64,000 nucleotides of DNA, from contig CBDCUQ010000004.1 of NCBI GenBank assembly GCA_965222835.1, positions 868,001-932,000 of the forward strand, written 5' to 3'. The translations under genes were made by a program, and so were the position numbers. Source of the stretch: CBDCUQ01 sp965222835. Lineage in GTDB: Bacteria; Pseudomonadota; Alphaproteobacteria; Rhizobiales; Hyphomicrobiaceae. Of this stretch, positions 27,500 through 35,073 are shown piece after piece. The notes under the pieces were generated by a model. That model was not told the origin of the DNA. It saw only the letters and a list, made by a program, of their open reading frames with translations, and searched no databases. Within the stretch, counting starts at the first letter, position 1, and each line of letters begins with the position of its first letter.

Positions 27500-29002
27500 A
27501 TGAGCCAGTCGGTGCTGCAGGAAGGCAAGATTTACGTTGGCAAGAGCAGCGGAAACAGTGGCAAATCCGAGTATCTCGAGCTGCGTTTTGGAAACCGGCA
27601 CGGATTGATCACAGGCGCCACGGGTACCGGTAAGACGGTCTCGCTGCAGTGCCTCGCGGAAGGCTTCTCCAAGGCGGGCGTGCCCGTCTTTGCCGCCGAC
27701 ATCAAGGGCGATCTCTCCGGCATTGCGGCTGTCGGCGAACCCAAAGATTTTCTGGTGAAGCGCGCTTCCGACGTCGGCCTCAACGGCGATTACACGCAGC
27801 AGGCCTATCCGTCGATCTTTTGGGATGTGTTTGGCAAGCAGGGACACCCCGTCCGTGCATCTGTGCAAGACATGGGGCCGCTTTTGCTCTCGCGTATGCT
27901 GGAGCTCAATGACGTGCAGGAGGGCGTTTTGAATATTGCCTTCCGTGTCGCGGCGGACGAGAAGATCCCCATTCTCGATCTCAAAGATTTGCGCGCAATC
28001 ATCCAGAATGTCTCCGAGCGTTCGAAGGAGCTGTCGAGCCGTTATGGCAACGTTGCTTCGGCGTCCGTTGGTGCCATTCAGCGCCGCCTTTTGGTGCTCG
28101 AGGATCAAGGGGCCGACCAGTTCTTCGGCGAGCCGGCGCTGAATATCAAAGACTTTATGCGCATCGCTCCTGATGGACGGGGCGTCGTCAGCCTCTTGGC
28201 GGCGGACAAGCTGATGGAAAGCCCGCGGCTTTATTCGTCGTTCTTGTTATGGATGCTGACGCGGCTTTGGCAGACCCTTCCCGAAGTCGGTGATCAGCCC
28301 AAGCCCAAGCTGGTGTTCTTCTTTGATGAGGCACATCTTCTGTTCGATGATGCACCGAAAGCGTTGATGGATCGCATTGAGCAGATCGCACGCCTGATCC
28401 GTTCCAAAGGTGTGGGTGTCTATTTCATTACGCAGAACCCGGCAGACGTGCCTCAGGCTGTGGCGTCTCAACTTGGCAATCGCATTCAACATGCGCTTCG
28501 TGCTTTCACACCCAAGGATCAAAAAGGTGTGCGCGCTGCGGCCGAAACGTTCCGCGCCAATCCCGAGCTCGATACGGAGAAGGTTATTCTCGAGTTGAAG
28601 GTGGGTGAGGCTCTGGTGTCGATGCTGGAAAACAAGGGTGAGCCGTCGATCGTCCAGCGTACGCTGATCCGGCCGCCGGAGGGCCGGCTTGGCCCTGTCA
28701 CCCAGCAGGAGCGGCGCGGTGTGATTGAATACAGCCCGGTTTATGGTACGTACGAAGAGGCCGTGGATCGGAAGAGCGCGCACGAAATTCTGGCCAAACG
28801 GACAGAACAGGCCGCGCAGGAAGCTGGCGGCGGGGGTAGTTGGAGCGACGTTCTATTTGGGGACAACGGGTCCGGGAAAAAGGGGCGGAAGTCTCAGGGC
28901 ATGGGCGACATGATCGGGAAGGAATTGAAGCGCTCGCTTTCTCGCACCATTGCCACGACTATCAAGAACATCATTATCGGTGCGCTCAGGGGTGGGCGTT
29001 AG
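27500..29002 (+). CDS. DUF853 / HerA-like ATPase
   Basis: A 500-residue P-loop ATPase of the DUF853 family (YjgR-type, FtsK-HerA superfamily). Walker A is GATGTGKT (about residues 38-45), followed by the family's FAADIKGDLSG motif. Walker B is KLVFFFDEAHLLF (about 270-282), and a conserved VGVYFITQNPADVP motif follows. The C-terminal 60 residues are Gly- and Lys-rich and end in a basic helix. The function of the family is not established; HerA relatives translocate DNA. A strong ribosome binding site (AGAGGAGG) precedes the ATG. It is convergent with the ABC transporter. Confidence 0.9.
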   Translation: MSQSVLQEGKIYVGKSSGNSGKSEYLELRFGNRHGLITGATGTGKTVSLQCLAEGFSKAGVPVFAADIKGDLSGIAAVGEPKDFLVKRASDVGLNGDYTQQAYPSIFWDVFGKQGHPVRASVQDMGPLLLSRMLELNDVQEGVLNIAFRVAADEKIPILDLKDLRAIIQNVSERSKELSSRYGNVASASVGAIQRRLLVLEDQGADQFFGEPALNIKDFMRIAPDGRGVVSLLAADKLMESPRLYSSFLLWMLTRLWQTLPEVGDQPKPKLVFFFDEAHLLFDDAPKALMDRIEQIARLIRSKGVGVYFITQNPADVPQAVASQLGNRIQHALRAFTPKDQKGVRAAAETFRANPELDTEKVILELKVGEALVSMLENKGEPSIVQRTLIRPPEGRLGPVTQQERRGVIEYSPVYGTYEEAVDRKSAHEILAKRTEQAAQEAGGGGSWSDVLFGDNGSGKKGRKSQGMGDMIGKELKRSLSRTIATTIKNIIIGALRGGR

Positions 29003-29034
29003 CGGCCCGCTTTGCCTTATTCGCTGGCCGATCG

Positions 29035-30924
29035 TTACGGTTCGGGCGTCTTGGCATCGGCCATGAGCTGCGAGCGGGCGAGGGCGGCGTAGGTGCTGTC
29101 GCGGGCCATGAGTTCGGGGTGGTTGCCTGTTTCGACAACGGTACCCTCATCCATGACACAGATGAGATCGGCGTCTTGTACGGTCGAAAGCCGATGCGCG
29201 ATGACAAGTGTCGTGCGGTTCTTTGTAAAGCGGGTGAGCGCGTCCTGGACGAGGCGTTCGGATTCGGTGTCGAGGGCGCTGGTTGCTTCGTCGAGGAGGA
29301 GGATGGGCGCGTCCTTGAGAATAGCGCGTGCGAGGGCGAGCCTTTGGCGCTGGCCGCCCGACAGCCGCAATCCCCGGTCTCCGATAATGGTGTCGTAGCC
29401 CTGAGGCTGGGCGATGATGAAGTCGTGTGCGGCAGCGGCCTTTGCTGCGTCCTGGATATCGTCATCTGTCGCATCGAGCCGGCCAAGGCGGATGTTTGCG
29501 CGGATTGTATCGTCAAAGAGGGTCACGTCCTGGCTGACGATGGAAATAGCGTTGCGAAGGGAGGTAAGGGTTACGTGGCGCAGATCCTGGCCGTCAATGG
29601 TGATGTGCCCGCTACTGACATCGAACAGGCGTGGGACAAGGTTTATGACGGTGGATTTGCCGGCACCGGAACGTCCCACAAATGCAACCGTGGATCCGCC
29701 CTGCACGTCGAGGGTGAAGTCGCGCACGGCAGCCTGATCGTTGGCGCCTTCGTAGACCAGTGAAACGTTTTCGAACTTGATGGTGCCGTGTTTGATGTCG
29801 AGGGCCTTGGCGCCGGCCCGGTCGACGATCCTCGGCTCCTCGTCGAGCAAGCCATAAAGGCTTTCGGCGGCTGCGAGCCCCTCCTGGACGCGGGCTGTCA
29901 GGCTGCCGAGGGAGCGCAGGGGCTGAGCAGCCATCAACAGCGCTGTTGTCAGGCCCATAAAGTCTCCGACGGTAGAATGCCCGCCATCGACGCGCCAGTA
30001 GGCGATCCAGACGACGCCGGCGACGGCGACCCCGCCAACGGCTTCAAGGAGCGAGTCGAGCCGCGCCTTGTTCGATGCCGCCTTGAGCCGTAGCCGGAAG
30101 ACTTCCTCGAAACTCTGGTTGAGACGTTCGGTCGCGTAACGCTCGAGACGGAAGGTTTTGACGAGGCGCGCGCCCGAAAACTTTTCAGCAAGCAGCGAGG
30201 TCATACCGCCAAGTTCTTTTTGTGTGCGTTTGGCAACTTTGCGGATGCGCTGGGCAATGGTCATGATGGGCACGGCGGCAAGCGGGTAACCTCCGAGCAC
30301 GACCAGAGTAATGAACCAATCCAGATAGAACATCGAGCCGACCAGCGCGATGCTCGAAAGGAGGTCCTTTCCAACAGTGTTGAGAGAGACAAGCACGGCC
30401 TGCTGAATAAACGTGATGTCATTTGTGAGCTTCGACATCAGCCGGCCCGGCGTATCGCGGGTGAGGCGGGCAAAATCGGCTTCCACGAGGTGGCCGAAGG
30501 CGCGGCGCTGCAGGTCGGCCGTCAGGCGCAGAATGATGCGCTGTGTCGCCACGGTCTGCAAATACAGGAAGAGGCTTCGGGCCGCCGTGATGACAATGAT
30601 CGCGGCGAGGACCCATGGGATATATGAGACATCGCCCTTCATCAGCTGATCGAACGAGAGCTTGATGACGAGCGGATAAGCACCGGTTGCGGCGGCGAGA
30701 CAAGCGGTGAAGAGGCCTGCCACAAGAAGTTCGCGCCAGCGTGGCACGATCCAATCGGAGATAAAGCGCCGGAGAAGGCTGCGGGCTTTCTCATCAAGGG
30801 CCATGCGCGCCGGTGCGGGTTCCGGCAGCGTCGTGTCTCGCGAAGCCGTGGCCTCTTGGTCTGAGGGGCGGTCCTGCAAGGTTGGCGTTCCTTCCCACTT
30901 GGCGCACCGGCCGGCGCATTTCAT
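29035..30924 (-). CDS. MsbA-like ABC transporter, fused membrane and ATPase domains
   Basis: A 629-residue half-transporter of the lipid A/multidrug exporter group. Membrane domain: about residues 60-350, with six hydrophobic helices, preceded by an N-terminal cytoplasmic stretch. ATPase domain: about 385-620, with Walker A GRSGAGKST, signature LSGGQRQRLALARA, Walker B ILLLDEATSALD and the H-loop VIAHRLSTV. It exports lipids or hydrophobic compounds as a homodimer. The start is uncertain: an ATG at 30804 (MALDEKARSLLRRF) would remove 40 residues without domain character. It follows a DUF4170 gene, which in related bacteria sits in lipid A/Kdo gene clusters, so lipid flipping is plausible. Confidence 0.9.
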   Translation of the reverse strand: MKCAGRCAKWEGTPTLQDRPSDQEATASRDTTLPEPAPARMALDEKARSLLRRFISDWIVPRWRELLVAGLFTACLAAATGAYPLVIKLSFDQLMKGDVSYIPWVLAAIIVITAARSLFLYLQTVATQRIILRLTADLQRRAFGHLVEADFARLTRDTPGRLMSKLTNDITFIQQAVLVSLNTVGKDLLSSIALVGSMFYLDWFITLVVLGGYPLAAVPIMTIAQRIRKVAKRTQKELGGMTSLLAEKFSGARLVKTFRLERYATERLNQSFEEVFRLRLKAASNKARLDSLLEAVGGVAVAGVVWIAYWRVDGGHSTVGDFMGLTTALLMAAQPLRSLGSLTARVQEGLAAAESLYGLLDEEPRIVDRAGAKALDIKHGTIKFENVSLVYEGANDQAAVRDFTLDVQGGSTVAFVGRSGAGKSTVINLVPRLFDVSSGHITIDGQDLRHVTLTSLRNAISIVSQDVTLFDDTIRANIRLGRLDATDDDIQDAAKAAAAHDFIIAQPQGYDTIIGDRGLRLSGGQRQRLALARAILKDAPILLLDEATSALDTESERLVQDALTRFTKNRTTLVIAHRLSTVQDADLICVMDEGTVVETGNHPELMARDSTYAALARSQLMADAKTPEP

Positions 30925-31014
30925 AGCGACCAGATCTGATTGCTACCAACTTTTGGCGAGAGCCGCCATGCGCCGATCCTTCTGGTGCTTTGCGGGTCGC
31001 GCTGCTCGATCGTC

Positions 31015-31284
31015 TCAGTCGCCTTCGGCCTGCTCGCCCGGCTCGGCGGCGAGGGGATCGAGAAGGCGATGCATATGGACAATAAAGTAGCGCATCATGG
31101 CATTGTCGACGGTGCGCTGCGCCGCTGCCTTCCATGCCTGATAGGCGGTCGCATAGTTAGGGTAAATGCCGACAATGTCGAGATTCGAGGGATCACTAAA
31201 TTCAAGGCTCTCGAGTGAGGTCAGTTGGCCTCCGAAAACGAGGTGCAGCATCTGCTTGTTCGGTGTGGCGGCGGGCGTGCTCAT
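31015..31284 (-). CDS. DUF4170 family protein
   Basis: An 89-residue protein matching the DUF4170 pattern: LHLVFGGQLTSLESLEF, then VGIYPNYATAYQAWKAAAQRTVDNA, then MRYFIVHMHRLLDP. The family is small, alphaproteobacterial and of unknown function. In many genomes it lies beside lipid A or Kdo transferase genes. AGGAGG lies five to six bases before the ATG, a strong ribosome binding site. The MsbA-like transporter gene starts 90 bases downstream on the same strand, so the two are probably co-transcribed. Confidence 0.85.
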   Translation of the reverse strand: MSTPAATPNKQMLHLVFGGQLTSLESLEFSDPSNLDIVGIYPNYATAYQAWKAAAQRTVDNAMMRYFIVHMHRLLDPLAAEPGEQAEGD

Positions 31285-31368
31285 CGGACCTCCTGAGAGT
31301 CACTTTTGTTGTTCGTTCGGTTCGCTTGGTGCCTGAGGGGCGCGTGCGTGACAAGGGGTTGGGATCCG

Positions 31369-31402
31369 AGGGGCAGCATACGCCCCTTGGTCTTTCTTTT
31401 TG
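31369..31402 (+). terminator. Possible intrinsic terminator of an unidentified plus-strand transcript
   Basis: AGGGGC, a seven-base loop, GCCCCT, then TTGGTCTTTCTTTTT. The pyrimidine-rich run lies on the plus side only. No gene on the plus strand ends here, because the DUF4170 gene runs the other way, so it could end a small RNA, or be chance. Confidence 0.3.
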
Positions 31403-31502
31403 GCGTGTACCAATAAGCAGAGTGCGGTCCGGATGCCAGTCGGATCGGTGGCATTGTGCTCTCGCCCACACGAGGAACGGTTGGTGGCACTCAGATACAA
31501 AA

Positions 31503-31530
31503 GGCGCGACCTCTCTTTAGGGTCGCGCCA
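31503..31530 (-). terminator. Intrinsic terminator after the 27-residue microprotein
   Basis: GGCGCGACC pairs with GGTCGCGCC across a nine-base loop. Read on the minus strand, the stem is followed by TTTTG. It begins about 37 bases after the microprotein stop, as expected for a Rho-independent terminator of that gene. Confidence 0.7.
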
Positions 31531-31566
31531 AATTTGCGGTCCGCTATTCGCTCGTCACCTTTGGCG

Positions 31567-31650
31567 CTAATCGAACGCAAACAGGGGCACGATGAGGAGA
31601 AGCATTAGCAAAATCCACAGTGCCACGCTTTCTAGACGGGGTCCCGTCAT
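31567..31650 (-). CDS. 27-residue single-pass membrane microprotein
   Basis: A 28-codon frame (including the stop) beginning MTGPRLESVALWILLMLLLI and ending in FAFD. After a short polar N-terminus, nearly the whole peptide is one hydrophobic helix of about 18 residues, so it should insert in the inner membrane. GGAGG lies five to six bases before the ATG, and an intrinsic terminator follows. This is the expected layout of a real small gene. Function is unknown; small membrane peptides often modulate transporters or sensor kinases, and some are type I toxins. It is isolated between the DUF4170 and acyl-CoA synthetase genes. Confidence 0.6.
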   Translation of the reverse strand: MTGPRLESVALWILLMLLLIVPLFAFD

Positions 31651-31888
31651 GATGGCCTCCATAGAAATGAACCACGTTCCCCGCGGTGCCATAAAGGGTA
31701 CACATTCCTAAGGGGCTTTTGAAGCCCAAAGTCGCGGTTGCCGGGGGCGAGTTGCTGTTTAGGGCGTTGATTCTCTGGGTTTATCGCATTGAACATATGT
31801 TGCGTTGCCGGTAAGGCCGGGCTTGGTTAGCGTACCGGCAAGATTCTCCAATCCCTTCTCAGATTGCCAAGTGGTGTCCGACAGAGCG

Positions 31889-33517
31889 ATGACCGCCAAT
31901 CCTTACGAAGAGGGCCTCGGCCGCAACCCGGCCAATTTCCAGCCCTTGACCCCATTGACGCTGCTTGAGCGCGCCGCTGCGGTTTATCCGGATCAGCTTG
32001 CCGTGGTTCACGGCAATGCGCGGTATAGCTATCGCCAGCTCTATGATCGCAGCCGGCGTCTTGCTTCGGCGCTTGCTCGCAGATTTATCGGGCCGGGGGA
32101 TACGGTGTCGGTGATGTTGTCCAACACACCGCCCATGCTCGAAGCGCATTATGGTGTGCCGATGACGGGGGCCGTGCTGCACTCCATCAACACGCGGCTT
32201 GACCCGGCGATTGTTGCGTTTCAGATCGATCATGCCAACAGCCGCGTCTTGATCACGGACCGTGAGTTTTCGGACACGATCAAGCAGGCACTCGACATTG
32301 CCAAGGTGAAGCCGCTGGTGATCGAATACGACGATCCCGAGTTTCCGCAAACCGGAGAGCGACTCTCTTACAATGAGTATGAATCTGTTCTTGCCAAGGG
32401 CGATCCGGATTTCGAATGGCGGCGTCCGCTCGACGAGTGGGAAGCCATTTCACTCAACTATACGTCGGGTACGACCGGCAACCCCAAGGGCGTCGTCTAT
32501 CACCACCGCGGTGCCTACATCATGTGTTTTGCGAATACCCTGGCAACGGCGATGGGCCGGCACCCGGTCTACTTGTGGACGCTGCCGATGTTCCATTGCA
32601 ACGGCTGGTGTTTTCCGTGGTCGCTTTCGGCGGTAGCGGGTACGCACGTGTGTCTGCGCTGGGTGCGCGCCAAGGCCATGTACGATGCCATCGTCGATCA
32701 TAAGGTGACGCATCTTTCGGGCGCGCCGATCGTGATGGCGACGCTTCTCAATGCGCCGGAGCATGAGAAACGGCCGATTACACACAAGGTGGCGTTCAAC
32801 CATGCGGCGGCCCCGCCACCGCAAAGCGTGCTTGATGCGATGGTCGCGGCGGGATTCGAGCTTACTCACCTGTACGGGCTGACCGAAACCTATGGTCCGG
32901 CGAGCATCAACGAATGGAAGCCGGAGTGGAACGGGCTGCCGGACGCGGAGCGGGCTGCGAAACGCATCCGTCAGGGCGTACGCTATGTGGCGCTTGACGG
33001 ACTGACGGTTATGGATCCTGAAACAATGGCCCAGGTCCCGGCAGATGGTGCGACGATGGGAGAGGTCATGTTCCGCGGTAATATCGTGATGAAGGGCTAC
33101 CTCAACAATGCGACCGCGACCGAGGAGGCATTTGCAGGCGGTTGGTTCCATTCGGGTGACTTGGGCGTGCTGCACCCCGATGGGTATATCCAGCTCAAGG
33201 ATCGGTCCAAGGACGTGATTATTTCGGGCGGTGAGAATATTTCCTCCATCGAGGTGGAAGATGTCATCTACAAGCATCCTTCCGTCTCAAGTTGTGCGGT
33301 GGTTGCCAAGCCGGACGACAAGTGGGGTGAGACGCCGTGTGCGTTCGTCGAGCTGAAACCCGGTTCGGACGCCAGTTCCGACGAAATCCTATCGTGGTGC
33401 CGTGATCGCTTGGCCAAGTACAAGTGCCCGCGTTACGTCGTGTTCTCCGACCTTCCGAAAACGCCGACGGGCAAGATACAAAAGTTCAAGCTGCGCGAAA
33501 TGGCTAAGGAGGCGTAA
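31889..33517 (+). CDS. AMP-dependent fatty acyl-CoA synthetase (medium-chain/DmdB-like)
   Basis: A 542-residue adenylate-forming enzyme that activates a carboxylic acid with ATP to an acyl-AMP, then to acyl-CoA. The P-loop-like motif is LNYTSGTTGNPKGV (about residues 180-193), followed by LYGLTETYGP, the adenosine-binding GWFHSGDLGV, the hinge DRSKDVIISGGENIS and the catalytic lysine in PKTPTGKIQK. Overall sequence resembles medium-chain synthetases of the AlkK/DmdB type, for example VLHSINTRLDPAIVAFQIDH. The substrate cannot be deduced. I chose the ATG at 31889 (MTANPYEEGLGRNPAN) because the upstream 28 codons lack family character. Confidence 0.92.
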   Translation: MTANPYEEGLGRNPANFQPLTPLTLLERAAAVYPDQLAVVHGNARYSYRQLYDRSRRLASALARRFIGPGDTVSVMLSNTPPMLEAHYGVPMTGAVLHSINTRLDPAIVAFQIDHANSRVLITDREFSDTIKQALDIAKVKPLVIEYDDPEFPQTGERLSYNEYESVLAKGDPDFEWRRPLDEWEAISLNYTSGTTGNPKGVVYHHRGAYIMCFANTLATAMGRHPVYLWTLPMFHCNGWCFPWSLSAVAGTHVCLRWVRAKAMYDAIVDHKVTHLSGAPIVMATLLNAPEHEKRPITHKVAFNHAAAPPPQSVLDAMVAAGFELTHLYGLTETYGPASINEWKPEWNGLPDAERAAKRIRQGVRYVALDGLTVMDPETMAQVPADGATMGEVMFRGNIVMKGYLNNATATEEAFAGGWFHSGDLGVLHPDGYIQLKDRSKDVIISGGENISSIEVEDVIYKHPSVSSCAVVAKPDDKWGETPCAFVELKPGSDASSDEILSWCRDRLAKYKCPRYVVFSDLPKTPTGKIQKFKLREMAKEA

Positions 33518-33567
33518 GAATCCGGTGCTTGCCGGACGCCTCGGGGGGAGGGAAAGGAGAGGCGCTC

Positions 33568-33903
33568 GTGGATCTCTATTCGCCCACGTATTCCCTGATG
33601 GAACTCATTGCGGCCGGTGTTGCCGGCTTTGTCGCAGGCCGTGCCACCGCCGCGCTCGGTGATCCACGGCGGCGGGAGGAGCGCCAAAGGCGCGCCCGAG
33701 AAGCGTCCTTTACGGCGCGGGAGAACCTAGAGCGGCTCACGTCGTCTCAGCGGGCGGACATCGAAAAGTTGGTGGCGGCCCGGCGGAAAATCGACGCCAT
33801 TCGCGAAATCCGGGCGGCGCTCGGGATTGGTCTCAAGGAGGCCAAGGATGTGACCGATATCATTGGCGCGCGGTCGACGTCACGCAGCGTTCGTGACGAT
33901 TAG
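33568..33903 (+). CDS. Small membrane-anchored protein with L7/L12-like C-terminal segment
   Basis: A 111-residue protein starting at a GTG (MDLYSPTYSLMELIAAG) with AGGAGA eight bases before it. One hydrophobic segment (about residues 10-30, MELIAAGVAGFVAGRATAAL) is followed by a charged helix and then RRKIDAIREIRAALGIGLKEAKDVTDII. That last piece resembles the ribosomal protein L7/L12 C-terminal domain (KKIAVIKAVREITGLGLKEAK-like), also found in other small membrane proteins. Function is unknown. The gene lies 50 bases after the acyl-CoA synthetase and 26 bases before the GreA-like gene, suggesting an operon. Confidence 0.75.
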   Translation: MDLYSPTYSLMELIAAGVAGFVAGRATAALGDPRRREERQRRAREASFTARENLERLTSSQRADIEKLVAARRKIDAIREIRAALGIGLKEAKDVTDIIGARSTSRSVRDD

Positions 33904-33929
33904 GCCGCGTGGCACCATGAGGTGGCATT

Positions 33930-34394
33930 ATGAGCAAGGCCTTTACTAAGGAAGATTCCGACGAGGGTGGCCTGGCGCTTCCCGATCGTGAAATTTCTCC
34001 CCATCGCAATCTCGTCACAGCCGAGGGTCTGGCCTTGATTGAGGGTACGGTTGAGGCCCTGGAGCAGACGCTTGCCGAGGCGCGTTCTGCGGAGGATCTG
34101 GACCGGGTTGCGAGCGTTGCGCGCGACTTGCGGTACTGGAGTTCCCGGCGCGCCACTGCCGAGGTTACGGAAGCCCCTGAGAATTCAGGGGAAGTGCAAT
34201 TCGGCTCGCTGGTGACGATCAAACGGGCTGATGGCCGGGAGCAGGTGTGGCGCATTGTCGGCGAGGACGAGGCTGATCCCAAAAAAGGCACGCTCTCTTA
34301 CGTGTCTCCGCTGGCGCAGGCTCTGATGGGCAAAGCCGCGGGTGATGAGATCGAGGTGGCCGGGGGCGCTGCCGAGATCACGCGAATTTGTTGA
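33930..34394 (+). CDS. GreA/GreB-like transcription elongation factor homologue
   Basis: A 154-residue protein. The C-terminal half (about 85-154) is the GreA/B FKBP-like domain: VQFGSLVTIKRADGREQVWRI, GEDEADPKKGTLSYVSPLAQ, ALMGKAAGDEIEV. The N-terminal half forms a short coiled coil after a DREISPHRNLVTAEGLALIE stretch typical of an alphaproteobacterial subgroup. The acidic tip of GreA (GDLSENAEY type, needed for RNA cleavage) is not recognisable; the tip reads ARSAEDLDRVASVARDLRYW. It may therefore bind the RNA polymerase secondary channel with altered or no cleavage-stimulating activity. It probably shares a transcript with the preceding small gene. Confidence 0.82.
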   Translation: MSKAFTKEDSDEGGLALPDREISPHRNLVTAEGLALIEGTVEALEQTLAEARSAEDLDRVASVARDLRYWSSRRATAEVTEAPENSGEVQFGSLVTIKRADGREQVWRIVGEDEADPKKGTLSYVSPLAQALMGKAAGDEIEVAGGAAEITRIC

Positions 34395-34631
34395 CGGCGC
34401 TCGCTCCGGTGGGTTTCTCCCAATGGATGCCTTGCATTTGACGCCATTCGACGTCATATACCGCAGTGCCGGTGCTATCCAAGGTGGATCGCGCCCTCAG
34501 GATTTTTTGGAATTGAATAGCGCGCTCCGGCCCGTTTGCCCTTTCCCAAATTTTCGAGATCGTATGGCGGAGCGCGTTCCGCCTGCGGGTTGGCTTAGAG
34601 CAACGCGCATCCTTTAGGAAAGGACACACTC

Positions 34632-34847
34632 ATGTCTCGCATCACGGGTACCGTGAAATTCTTCAACGCCACGAAAGGCTTCGGCTTCGTGCAACCCGAA
34701 GATGGCAGCAAGGACGTGTTCATTCACGTCACGGCTCTTGAGCAGGCCGGTATCCGCGGCCTCAACGAGGGCGACAAAATCTCGTTCGTGCTCGAAGACG
34801 ACAAACGCGGCCGCGGCAAGCAGGCCGCACAGGTCGAGCTTGTCTAA
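34632..34847 (+). CDS. Cold-shock protein, CspA family
   Basis: A 71-residue single cold-shock domain, an OB-fold RNA chaperone. RNP1 is KGFGFVQ and RNP2 is VFIHVTAL, both intact. It starts with MSRITGTVKFFNATKGFGFV, as usual. AGGAAAGGA precedes the ATG. A gene-free leader of up to 237 bases lies upstream, in keeping with the long 5' leader of many csp genes, though no defined thermosensor fold was identified. It is followed by a perfect palindrome and then a strong intrinsic terminator. Confidence 0.95.
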   Translation: MSRITGTVKFFNATKGFGFVQPEDGSKDVFIHVTALEQAGIRGLNEGDKISFVLEDDKRGRGKQAAQVELV

Positions 34848-34852
34848 TTTGG

Positions 34853-34870
34853 TTCGTGCACGTGCACGAA
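34853..34870. repeat. Perfect 18-base palindrome after cspA
   Basis: TTCGTGCACGTGCACGAA is a complete inverted repeat with no spacer, starting five bases after the csp stop codon and about 20 bases before the terminator. It could be a regulator binding site or an RNA stem protecting the transcript. Confidence 0.6.
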
Positions 34871-34889
34871 GCAGATAGGTTACAGAGCG

Positions 34890-34920
34890 CCGCCGGTGGA
34901 AACGCCGGCGGTGTTTTTTG
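34890..34920 (+). terminator. Intrinsic terminator of the cspA-family gene
   Basis: CCGCCGG pairs with CCGGCGG across an eight-base loop and is followed by TGTTTTTTG. It is a canonical Rho-independent terminator 43 bases after the csp stop. Confidence 0.9.
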
Positions 34921-35073
34921 TTGGGAGATGTCGCGGTCGGTTCGGGGCCGACTCGTCGATGGTCGGCTCCAACACGCCGGTGAGGCGCCCAAGAGCTGAC
35001 TATTTCATGCTGCTTGGGAAATATCGTCGACGGAGCAGGAGCAAACAGTTGGCGCGTCGGCGTACAACACGGC

